64,000 nt of DNA. Source: Cyanoderma ruficeps. Lineage: Eukaryota > Chordata > Aves > Passeriformes > Timaliidae. Both the position numbers and the translations under genes were made by a program. The DNA lies in NCBI GenBank assembly GCA_008694505.1, contig VZDJ01000049.1, forward strand, positions 4,493,932 to 4,557,931. The letters run 5' to 3'. Below the pieces are notes generated by a model that did not search any database, was not told where the DNA came from, and saw nothing but the letters and a program-made list of their open reading frames with translations. Positions within the stretch are counted from its first letter, which is position 1; every line of letters begins with the position of its first letter. This document shows, piece by piece, positions 54,561 to 64,000 of the stretch.

Positions 54561-56278
54561 AAATACCTTCCTCCAGTTTGAGGAGGTTTTGGCCTTGTGC
54601 CTGTACCCCATTTCTGTAGGGGGTGGGGGCTAAACTACCACGGATTTTGCTTAAATCACATCTTTCCAGCTCAAAATGAAAAAGGCCAAAACGCAGGTAT
54701 CATAGAACCAAGGTCTGAAAGATACCTGCCAAACCTAACCACACAGGCAACAAGTGAATGCAGATCTTATCCCTGTGCCCTAATTACCCCCCGGAAACCA
54801 AAGACACTGCTTGAAACAATAAAGCCCAGATATTTCTGTGAACAACTATATTTGCAGGGTGAGTTAGCACTGGGAAAAAATGATAAGGCACAAGACTAAG
54901 CACGAAGAGCAGTGCTCAACAAAATGGAGCCTGCAATGCTACGCACAATGCTTTAGTATATTCTTGCTATTTATACGCATAAAATAATTAGGAATGAGAA
55001 CACCTCAACATTAATTAAAGCACAGCCCCATAGGACTTCAGAAATCTTTTCAGAGATGGTTTCTCTGGTGACAGCTTTGCCAGCGAGCAGAGTTTGATGT
55101 GTCCTGTAAAAATACAACTTCATGCCTGGTATTGCCACATTGCAGAGAACAACATCTGAAGCGTGATCATGCCTCTCTCTACCCATCTCCTCCTCCTCGG
55201 CTTAGAAATAATCAGCTATGGGTACTGCCAGGAAAATGCCTCATCCCCACTAATATTCAACTCCCCCTCTACAATGATGGTATCTTAACAAAACGAAGAA
55301 CTGCAAAAACTCCTCGTGTCTTTCAGGAGCTTTCTTCCAGCAGCGCTCGACCAAATCTTCCATCTCCATTTAGGCAATAGTTCTATCAAAGAAAGAAAAT
55401 ATTCCCTTGGAAACATCCTCAAGAGCCCAGTGGAAACGGCAAGCAGAGATGTCATTGTGGCACAAAAAAACAGCTCTGTGAGAACAGGCAGCTGGCCTAC
55501 CTGAAGGTTAAAGTAGCTCCCACTGAAAACCTGCTCTGAATACTTCATGATGCAGGAGAGACATTTACACACACTATGCCTGTGTACCAAGGTGTGAAAA
55601 AACCCAACCTCCGAGCACAGCACAGGCTGGATGAAATCCATTGAAATACACCATTAACAGAAATCTACACAAAAGCCAATCCACTCTCTCGTATCAGTGT
55701 CCTATAGGAAGGCCAGAATGAAGCCATTGAGAAAAATGAGACATTTACATATAAATCGAAAAAAGACAAGATCCAAGTCCCGACTGATTATAGATCAGTG
55801 TAAAACATGCTTTGTTAATCGTTTATTAGATAAAATCTGTGTAATCACTCTATATACTCCACAAATATTCAAATATTTGCCACAAAATTTTAAGTTGTAT
55901 ATGAAAATAGAAACCATCTTTTTCAAGACTGTATCCGTCTATTGTACACCTTCTGAAACGCTGATATCACCACCTCGCATTTTTCTCTTGCATCATTTTC
56001 CAGCAGGAAGAGAAACCCTGAAGGAATCTCCATATTTTCCAATCACATTGCCTGTATCTGGGCAGGTTATGTGACCGCCAAGTCAGAGCCCCCAGAGCAG
56101 GCCTGAACCACAGCAAAGTCGGCGCACAACCCGAGCCTTCTCCCTCGAATTAAAAGCATCCTCCACCTCCCTCACCTCCAACTTGGCAAATGTGCCAGCA
56201 GGTATCCGCCGACTTTGGTTTCGGATAGAAAGGGCTGATTATGGTGACTGTGTGTCGGGTCATGTTGAGAGAGAATGA
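54561..56278. other. Exon-1-proximal intronic DNA
   Basis: No exon or transposon was recognised. The part at about 55640-55960 again has the enhancer-like mix of AT-rich motifs with isolated CpGs (AATCGAAAA, CCCGACTGATTATAGATCA). GC content begins to rise from about 56070 towards the CpG island. Confidence 0.4.
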
Positions 56279-56374
56279 TTTTTTTTTTTTATTTTTTTAA
56301 AAAAGGAAAAAATATTCAACAACAATAATAACAGTAACAGTAGCCTTGCTCGGAAAATAATAATAATAAGAAGA
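56279..56374. repeat. T/A homopolymers followed by AAT/AAC simple repeats
   Basis: A 12-base T run, then T and A runs, then AACAACAATAATAACAG and later AATAATAATAATAAG. It lies about 260 bases inside the intron from the exon 1 donor and forms the abrupt AT-rich edge of the CpG island. Confidence 0.8.
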
Positions 56375-56415
56375 AAGCAACACCGAAACTGCAAAAATAA
56401 ACATCCATAGAATTA

Positions 56416-57120
<705 letters not shown>

Positions 57121-57229
57121 AAAATCTGTCGGGGAAGATGGGGGTAGAGACTGAGCCGCACCGAGGGGAGAAGGGGAAAAGGGAAGCGATAAAATCCTTA
57201 TTCAAACTTCCCAATCCGCCCCCGGCGGG

Positions 57230-57247
57230 TCACAGCGCCGCGTCCAT
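57230..57247 (-). CDS. Short upstream ORF in the CMIP leader (5 codons)
   Basis: An ATG with A at -3 and G at +4 opens the five-codon frame MDAAL followed by TGA, about 300 bases upstream of the CMIP start. It is the only upstream ATG between the CMIP start and the one at 57437-57439. If transcription starts above 57247, this strong-context uORF would be met first by scanning ribosomes. Whether it lies in the mRNA depends on the unmapped start site. Confidence 0.35.
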   Translation of the reverse strand: MDAAL

Positions 57248-57439
57248 GCTGCCGGGCGGGCGCCGGCCGAGAGGAGGGTCGGCTCCCGCGGGGGCGGCGG
57301 ACAAAAGCCGGCGGTGGTGGCGGCGGTGGCGGCGCGGGGGGCTCCTGACGGCGGCGGCGGGGGCTGCGGGGCGTCCGGCCGCGGCTCCTTCCTTCCCCCC
57401 GGGGCGTGTGCGCGGGAGCGTGCGGCGGCGCGCGTGCAT
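57230..57439 (-). CDS. Possible longer upstream ORF (69 codons), same frame as MDAAL
   Basis: A second upstream ATG at 57437-57439 runs in the same frame as the five-codon uORF and ends at the same TGA. The product would be Arg/Ala/Pro-rich, as expected of any frame through this GC-rich DNA, so it is probably not a functional protein. It matters only as a possible translational brake, and only if the start site lies above 57439. Confidence 0.2.
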   Translation of the reverse strand: MHARRRTLPRTRPGGKEGAAAGRPAAPAAAVRSPPRRHRRHHRRLLSAAPAGADPPLGRRPPGSMDAAL

Positions 57440-57536
57440 GTATGTGGGTGCGGGTGCGCGCCCGTGGGAGCGGGCGTGAGCGCGTGTGTGTGAGTGTGCC
57501 TGCCTCTGTGTGTGCGTGTCTGTGTGTGCGGGTCCC
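57405..57536. repeat. Imperfect GT/GC alternating tract
   Basis: Roughly 130 bases are dominated by alternating purine-pyrimidine steps (GCGCGCGTGCATGTATGTG, then GCGCGTGTGTGTGAGTGTG and similar). Such tracts mutate readily and can adopt left-handed Z-DNA under negative supercoiling. It lies just downstream of the CRE/E-box/CCAAT cluster with respect to CMIP. Confidence 0.65.
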
Positions 57537-57630
57537 CACGCGCGCCGCCGCCGCGGCAGGAGGAGGAGGCGGCGGGAGCGGCGGGCGCTGCCGACACAGC
57601 CCCTCTGCCGGAGCGGATCCGCGCGCCGCG

Positions 57631-57635
57631 ATTGG
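57631..57635 (-). promoter_or_regulatory. Inverted CCAAT box
   Basis: ATTGG on the + strand reads CCAAT on the CMIP strand, in the context GGCCAATCGC, which fits an NF-Y site. With the adjacent E-box and CRE it makes a conventional proximal promoter module for a start site tens of bases downstream, at lower coordinates. Another CCAAT lies on the + strand at 57211-57215, inside the presumed leader. Confidence 0.5.
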
Positions 57636-57647
57636 CCCCGCCGCCGT

Positions 57648-57653
57648 CACGTG
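57648..57653. promoter_or_regulatory. Palindromic E-box (CACGTG)
   Basis: The core CACGTG, in the context GTCACGTGCC, is a class of site bound by USF, MYC/MAX or TFE-type bHLH-ZIP factors. It sits 10 bases from the CRE and 12 bases from the CCAAT box, so the three form a compact cluster. Function is inferred. Confidence 0.5.
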
Positions 57654-57663
57654 CCGCCCTGCC

Positions 57664-57671
57664 TGACGTCA
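57664..57671. promoter_or_regulatory. Full palindromic CRE (TGACGTCA)
   Basis: A perfect eight-base cAMP response element lies at the upstream edge of the CpG island, about 735 bases 5' of the CMIP ATG. Full CREs in CpG-island promoters are typical CREB/ATF sites and tend to be functional within a few hundred bases of a start site. Binding here is inferred. Confidence 0.6.
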
Positions 57672-57749
57672 ATGGCCGCGGAGCAGCTCCGGGCAGCGGC
57701 GGCCCCGGGAGGTGCGCGGGAAGCGCCGCGCCCCTCGCAGAGCCCCGGC

Positions 57750-57985
57750 ATGGTTCGGGCTGGAAAAGACCTCTGAGATCATCGGGTCCGACCTGAGACT
57801 GAACACCACCTCGTCAGCCGGACCGCGGCAGCGAGTGCCGTGTCCCGTCTTTGCCTTAAACACCTCCAGGGACGGTGATTCCAGCACCTCCCTGGGCAGC
57901 CCCTTCCGATGTCTAATCGCCCTTTTTGTGCAGAAATCCCTCCGAACGTCCAACCCTAGCGCGGCTCATCGAGGCATGAGGCTGG
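57750..57985 (-). mobile_element. CR1 LINE 3' fragment on the CpG-island shore
   Basis: Read on the + strand, the sequence matches the reverse complement of an avian CR1 3' end. It starts at GGCTGGAAAAGACCTCTGAG, continues with the CACCTCGTCA and CACCTCCAGGGACGGTGA signatures, then CACCTCCCTGGGCAGCCC and ATGTCTAATCGCCC. The terminal octamer repeats are gone and the 5' side fades at about 57985, so it is a 5'-truncated copy. It keeps and seems to have gained many CpGs compared with typical CR1 copies, as expected if GC-biased change or lack of methylation acted on it beside the island. It begins 80 bases upstream of the CRE. Confidence 0.85.
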
Positions 57986-58424
57986 GCAGGGCTGGAGGTG
58001 TGCGGGCGCCGCCAGGGCCCTCCACCATGAGGGGAACCCCCAGGTGGAACCTGAGGGGAGACTCAGTGCGGTCGGTGTCCCCGGTCCGTGTCCCCTTCTC
58101 GCAGCCCCCGGGCAGGGCGCAGGGGCTGTGACCGCGTCTCCTTGTAAGTGACAAATCGTCGCAGGTTGAGTTTGGAGCATCCTCACTCCAGCGTTAAGCT
58201 CTTGTACAACACCTGCAGAGAAGGGCCAAGGAAGCCTGTGCCAGGCTGCTGGCAGTTCAGCAGGGGTACTCCCTTTCTTCTGGCTTTATGGGGAAACTGG
58301 GAACGACTGTGCTCCCCAATGCACCAGCCCTTGGAAACCTAGGGAGAGCAGCACCTTCTCACACTGTGCTGAGCAGGGTGTCGAGTGTCCTCTGATCGTC
58401 GGCAAAGCAGCACAATCGTTTACC

Positions 58425-58439
58425 AAAAAAAAAAAAAAA
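58425..58439 (+). repeat. Poly-A run (15)
   Basis: Uninterrupted run of 15 A. No processed gene copy was recognised upstream of it. Confidence 0.85.
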
Positions 58440-60916
58440 GAAAGCAATGAAAAAACCAACTCCCTTCAAAGCCCTCTAAACTGCTTAACAGCAGAGGGAT
58501 GCTGTGTGCAATATGGATGCCATGCCCAGAGAAATGCTACCATCGATACTTGGCTTTTTTCTCAGTCGTAGAACTCAGACCTTTTTTCCAATTTCCTCAT
58601 TTGCACAACCAGGTTAGGACCAATTGAAGAAAATTCAATTTATGTAATACATGCACATGCCACTGAACTGTGGGACCCCTCACAATGCTTATTACCAAGG
58701 TCCAGAATTTAAAAGGAACTTACAGGGCTGTTTTAGATCGTGCTTGCAACATATTCAGAGAAAGTATAAACCTTTACACTTGAAATACTTGGGAGTGTAA
58801 GCTCACCTCTGATTGAGGGAGGTTGGGAGAGGGTCTGCTCTGAGGTGAGCCGATTATCCCAGAATGTGTGCCTTGGTTTCTGGTGGCATCTCCCCGTGCA
58901 ATAGTTCCTGGATAGGTCACCATGCCGAGAGAGGTGCCAGCAGTTGCGGGCAGCGTCACCAGCCCACCGCAGAGAAAGCTCTTTCATCTGATCTATTTGC
59001 ATCACGAGTCACACAGAGATTAGCTGTTGGAGAGGCAAGCTGCTACTGGAAAGGTTTGGGAACCTTTGCCATAAAACCTTTTGTAGTGGCTGCTGTCAAA
59101 GACAATACATGACCCGCTGGACCACAATTACAGCGAGCATGTCCATCACGTGTGTTGTTACGGAGCTGTTCTGTTGAAATAGGCTTGCATTTGACAGAAT
59201 TGCTGTCTAAACACCTTCTGAAAGGAAGGGTTTTTTAACCTATCAATTACTAGCAAATTTGAGGGATACTTTTGTAGCATGTCAGCATCAAAATTATTTA
59301 TAAAAAACAAGGAAGTCTCCAGAGTACTCCCAAGTACCAGTTAATGCAGAATTATGGAACTTGGCAAAGGATAGAAGAAAGCCACTCATTTAATGACATA
59401 AATAATACAACCAACAGGAAGACAAAAATCTCTTTTATAGAGGTTCAAATTGTCAGTATCTCATAGTCCTGGTTATCACTTACCTCCTGAACTTCAACAA
59501 AGTGAGTGGTCATTGTGCAATAAACATTACAGGCAGTTCCCACAGAGCTTTGGACACCATATATTGCAAGGGGTGAGTGATGCAGGGATTTACCCTGAAA
59601 CAAACCCAGATCTACTCATACCTATGAATATGGATGGGATTGCAATAAAAATAATAAGAAAAAATACTTGCAAACCAAAGTAGAAAGGGACAGCTTGGTT
59701 TAGATGCATGTTTTTGCTGCAGGAACTGCCTGTTTCCAGGAGTTCATAGGGTACCTGGTACAAGGAATATCTCTTTGATTTGAGGCACTGTTGTGGTACA
59801 AATGATAATCATGTCGATAGTAGGATAATTCACATACACTCACCTGCACCAACACTTCACTCAGAAATAAAACCAGTGGGACTATTCCAGCGAAAGCCTG
59901 TGCAAATGAGCCACCTGCTCAAACCACTGCTTTAAATCTACCACAGTTGTCCTCACTGAGAGCTCCTCGACAACAAGAGGATGTTATGTAAGAGTCTGGT
60001 GTCCTTAAGTGAATTTTCTGGCAAATTAGAGCAGTTGTTTTCCACTTGTGTTGGATGGAACGCAGCAAAAAAATCAAGGCTGGTCTATAGCGATCAACCC
60101 ATGAGTTACCTGAAAGGATGCAAGTCTGCAAATCCACCATTCCAAAGTGTTGAAATCCACTGAGACACTGCAAAAGCCACTCCTAGCAACACCTGTTAAG
60201 GACAGAGGTCCAAATCCTCAGATGTGCTGTGTATTTGCAGCTCCCCCTGAATCCTCACTCTCAGGCTGCAGGTGTTCTTCTCTCTGAAGTAAACTCAGCA
60301 GAGCACGATAAGATCAAGGCATGAAATCTCGCATTGCCTGCCAGAACAGGGCAACCCAAAACCCTGTCTAGACAAGTGAAATTGAAACAGGCTGCTGGCT
60401 GCCCAGCTCGCCAAAATGCACATTAGCCAGCCAACCTGCAATAAATAGCCAGTGTGTGACCCAGGGCTGAATACATTAAAATTAACACCCTTCCTCATAT
60501 TTCCTATTAATTATAGCAAACAGAAGTTGGATCGGTTGCAATCCCGGCTTTTTTGTTCTTCCAGACTTCCTCTTCTGGCTCCATGGAGCACAACAGACAT
60601 CTCAGGTATACATGCTTGGCAGTATTTCAAGGTGGTGTTTGGGGAATTGCTGCATGTTTTCTTTTTTCCCCTCAAATGAACAAATCCAACCAGAAATTTA
60701 TCATGAGTATGAGACAATCATTCATTTAAATAATAAACACCAAGCAAAAATTCACAATAAAAAGCACATCAGTGAAAATATACCTCCAGCTACTCACAAC
60801 GTGCTTCTGGGCATGATACCAGTTTTGAATAATTCAAGAATTTGTGAGGTTTGGTATGAAATACTTTATTTCTGTGCTACAAGAGAAACGCAACCTCTGA
60901 AAGTGAAAATTGAATA

Positions 60917-60994
60917 GTTTATTGTTGTTGTATTGTGTAATTGTGTTATTATTACTATTGTAATAATAGTTTATTATTATTGTTGATACTACTA
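60917..60994 (+). repeat. TTG/TTA trinucleotide microsatellite, imperfect
   Basis: The tract mixes TTG, TTA and ATT units over roughly 78 bases and contains almost no C until its last few bases. It is a likely polymorphic simple repeat. Confidence 0.8.
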
Positions 60995-62259
60995 CCAAGT
61001 AGAAGCTCCTTTAAGGCAGGACCTCTAGGTACAGGTCAAATTTGAAGAGGAAAGGAGATAGAGATTGTTCTACTCTGCAGAAATATCAGTGCAACTGGAC
61101 TAAAACTAAAATGTGGGGCTGGCAGGGAAGTGAGCAGAGGTAAAGATGTTTTCTCCAGAAGAGAGGACATTGACAGAAGGGCAATTCAGACCCACCTGCC
61201 AGTTCTGTACCCTACTCCTGGACTCTGCCCTTTCATTTGCACTTCTTTGTATCTTGCCCTCTTTTTATTATTCACTGCCATTTCATAATAGGCTTTGTAA
61301 ACAGAAGCATCGCTTCCTGAAAGACACTGTAGCCTGGAAACCTGGGATATACCCACCATGGCTACACCCACTGCAGTTAAACCTACCAGTTTAAAGCAGA
61401 TAAGACTTCTGGGTCAGCAACAGATTTTTTTTTCCCCTTTTCCAAAACCAATTCAGTTGTGACATTTGTTATTCAGAATATTCATCTGCACACTTGTATG
61501 TCTGTAAAACCAGGAAAGAGCATTAACACAATCACTTGCAAAACCTGGGATTCCAGTCTTAAGAAAAAAACAGCCATTTTTTATACATTACCAGCATTAG
61601 GTCTCTTGGAGATCTACACTCAGTTCCATCAGGTGTTCTACAGAGGTCATTTCTGGGTTCTATCACAGAAGCAGCCTCCTGACCTACCTTCTTAAGCTTA
61701 GTAACACCTGTCTACAACCATGTCTTAAAACAAAAGAAATGTGATATTCTGAAGGAAGAGAAAGCAGCAATTTATGTCGAGTGCTCAGTACCACTAGCAC
61801 AGGTTTCATAGTGGTGAGGGGATTGGAACATCTATGAAAAAACACTTAAGATGCCAAAATCTATGCAGGGGAAAAAAAATATTGACTAAAGTCACCTTGT
61901 CTGGGTGTAAACCCATACAGTGGATACCTGTCAAGCTATGAGGGAACTAAAACAGCAGCTGTGGCAAGGGCCAGACACAGACAGCAGGGGATGTGCTGAC
62001 CACTATCCCCACAGGGGCTTTGCAGAATTTGTTGTATGCTTTAAAAAAGAAAACAAGAAAAAAGGAGTAATAATCACTTACTATACTATTAATTACTCCG
62101 GGTTCATTTTACAGTGTTACAACATTAACACATGACTTGGTGAGCTCTTTTCCCAGTCAATCAAAGAGGGAAGAAAAGATAAATCTCCTTTTACCATCTC
62201 TCACTGAAATTTTCTGTCAGAGGCTGAAAGGGCCTACCACAGTCATGCTTTCTGTTACA

Positions 62260-62315
62260 GAAAAAAAAAAACCCACAAACAAAAAACCAAAAAACAAACC
62301 ACCAAAAAAACCAAG
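62260..62315 (+). repeat. A/C-rich low-complexity tract
   Basis: Runs of A are separated by CC or CCC for about 55 bases, with no G. A similar tract occurs in the intron at 27418-27460. Confidence 0.75.
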
Positions 62316-64000
62316 CACTTCTTTTGTCTGCTTAGCACATCCCTGGGAGTTGTCTGTTCAGAGATGTGAGATACATATGGTTTTTCCAAGCAGAGCAACA
62401 AGGACCCAGGAATTCCCAAATTGTATTCAATATCAGTTTAGGCTCTTACACAGCAGCTGCTCCTCTCATGTCTGGATCCTCGATGCATATTAGAGATAAT
62501 GGAGCTTTCCTCCCTTATTCACAGAGGTGCTGCCTGGATTATGGAATTCATTAGTCAATGCTTGCAAATTGCCACTGTTGATTCAGAGCAAATTCCTGCT
62601 ATCAGATTCACTAGTCAGCTCATTTTCATAACAATGCTCTATTGTTAAAAAATACTTTTAAACCACTCTTCAGAGAAACTGGGGAATACACCACATTCAA
62701 GCAAACACCTAAAACATCAAAGAGATGCAGTCTCAGTAATGCTAAAAGTCCTGCATTTGAAGTGTGTTTAAATTAATCAGTGTGATGGTGTTAAGAGGAT
62801 TCAGTAAGTCATAGAGCTTTGGGCAACTGAATTGCTTCCCAAAAGGGGTGATGGACATTTTAAACCTAAATAGATAAAGATTAAAGGAACCCACCCTGCA
62901 AGAAGTAGCTGCCCCTGAGGAAAGGAAGGCCTTGATTAGGGCACCATTGATCACAGGCACATAAAATAAAGATTGGATTTACCAGGAGCTCTTTCTTTTC
63001 CCCAAATTTCTCATTACCCACTCCTGAGACTAACAGTAATTCTGAAAGACACCTCACAGAGGAGTAGTAAGTGGGAAATCAGACTCTGCTGAGAGCTTGC
63101 AATTCTCTGACATCTCTGGCATTCAGACTTCCACTCTTCTCCAAATTACTCAGTCGCTGGGTTCTTGCTTTCCCAGCGGATGCACATCACGACACAGGGC
63201 TGACTGCGAGCTGTGCAGACCCTAGGGACAAATATATCTTTGATTCCTCACTGACATAATGCACACTTTTGAGTGCATGATGCAGAAATACTTTTTTTCT
63301 GCCTGTCATCATCAGATGCTCTGATGTAGGGGATGTAGGATGAAGCTGGTGGTACCAATTGCTAGAAGGAGCCTGCCATCTGCTGATCTGAGCAGCACTC
63401 CAGTCTGACTTTTCCCAGATCTGTTTTACTGGGATGAAGCACTATACAAAGTAGGTTAAATGTATCTGAAATGAAGCAGAATTAACAGACTTTCTGTGGT
63501 GAAGGGATTAATTTAAGTGGAAAGAGGAAGTCCCAACTCTTACAATACCAGGTCTAAATCTGAATTGGACAAATAGAAATAAAGAGGCAACTAAATAAAG
63601 CAATTAGTCAGTAGTAAAGAGATAACCAGAAGATAGAGACAAGAAAGAGCCTGATTTTTTCTTTTTTTTTGCTTTGGTTCTCCCAGCCAGATAGTACAGC
63701 TAAGGTACCTCACCTTGACCCTTCCAATTGACAGCAGTTCTAAGCTTCTTCTTTATGGCCTTCTTCCAGGGCCACCCACATGCCCAGGCATGAAAAAAGC
63801 CCTGCAAAAGGTGAGCTCTCATCAGGCTACCATCTCCACTTACTCTCATGCTTCCTGCCATCAGGATGCATGTAAAAAAAATTATCATTTGGCAGGACTC
63901 AGTGAAAAGTCACCATTTCCATTACACTCTCTGCATTATTGTTCCCATCTCCAGCTAATATTTCCTCTTTCATAAGTAGATTACATTCTACCAGTCATTC

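Larger units (their letters stand above)
57986..64000. other. Intergenic DNA upstream of CMIP; no gene recognised
   Basis: No open frame here resembles a known protein, and no tRNA-like or other RNA gene was seen. The first 150 bases are still GC-rich; then the DNA returns to AT-rich composition. It contains a 15-base A run (58425-58439), a TTG/TTA microsatellite (about 60917-60994) and an A/C-rich tract (about 62260-62315). In mammals GAN lies upstream of CMIP, but I could not recognise any GAN sequence here. Confidence 0.7.

Noticed and set aside
54699..54745. Possible CR1 tail (ATCATAGAACCAAGGTCTGA)
   Set aside because: The opening resembles a CR1 end, but the sequence after it does not continue as CR1.
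57198..57672. Several long Arg/Pro/Ala-rich frames in the CpG island on both strands
   Set aside because: High GC content removes stop codons. The peptides are low-complexity repeats of the DNA composition, with no family match.
58000..64000. Search for the end of a neighbouring gene such as GAN upstream of CMIP
   Set aside because: No coding exon or clear 3' end was recognisable; the mammalian neighbour order was not used to call anything here.

Overview
The window looks like draft nuclear DNA from a bird. It is AT-rich and gene-poor, holds a few old copies of the avian LINE family CR1, and contains one strong CpG island. The one protein-coding piece I recognise is the first coding exon of CMIP (c-Maf-inducing protein) on the minus strand, 56635-56931. 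Its 99 codons run from an ATG in a near-perfect Kozak context to a GTAAG splice donor, and they match the start of vertebrate CMIP with few differences. The species cannot be named from this window. Two isolated N bases (45222 and 57068) sit in A-rich tracts, as expected of a draft assembly.

Layout, following the gene on the minus strand. From 64000 down to about 57990 is upstream intergenic DNA with no recognisable gene. A CpG-rich CR1 fragment lies at about 57750-57985 on the island shore. The CMIP CpG-island promoter and 5' leader span about 56440-57720 and carry a palindromic CRE, a CACGTG E-box and an inverted CCAAT box within 41 bp. The leader also holds short upstream ORFs, an alternating GT/GC tract and an unexpected A-rich patch. 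Exon 1 follows. Everything from 56634 down to base 1 is the 5' part of the first CMIP intron, which runs off the window.

The intron holds three further CR1 fragments (about 14780-15345, 17857-17906 and 50818-50990), all minus strand like CMIP. It also has simple repeats, two CpG clusters (about 5190-5520 and 8815-8980), small tandem duplications, and AT-rich blocks that look like possible conserved non-coding elements. The 8.8-9.0 kb CpG cluster contains an ATG-to-donor reading frame of 48 codons ending in phase 0, the same phase as exon 1, so it is a testable candidate for an alternative first exon.

The most unusual large-scale signal is a segment of roughly 2.5 kb (about 38600-41150) where the base skew flips. 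Most of the intron is A/C-rich on the + strand, but this block is G/T-rich. An inversion, a plus-sense insertion or a local assembly mis-orientation would each explain it. I found no convincing tRNA, rRNA, CRISPR array, intact transposon, viral gene or second protein-coding gene. The many other ORFs of 60-220 codons look like chance frames in non-coding DNA.
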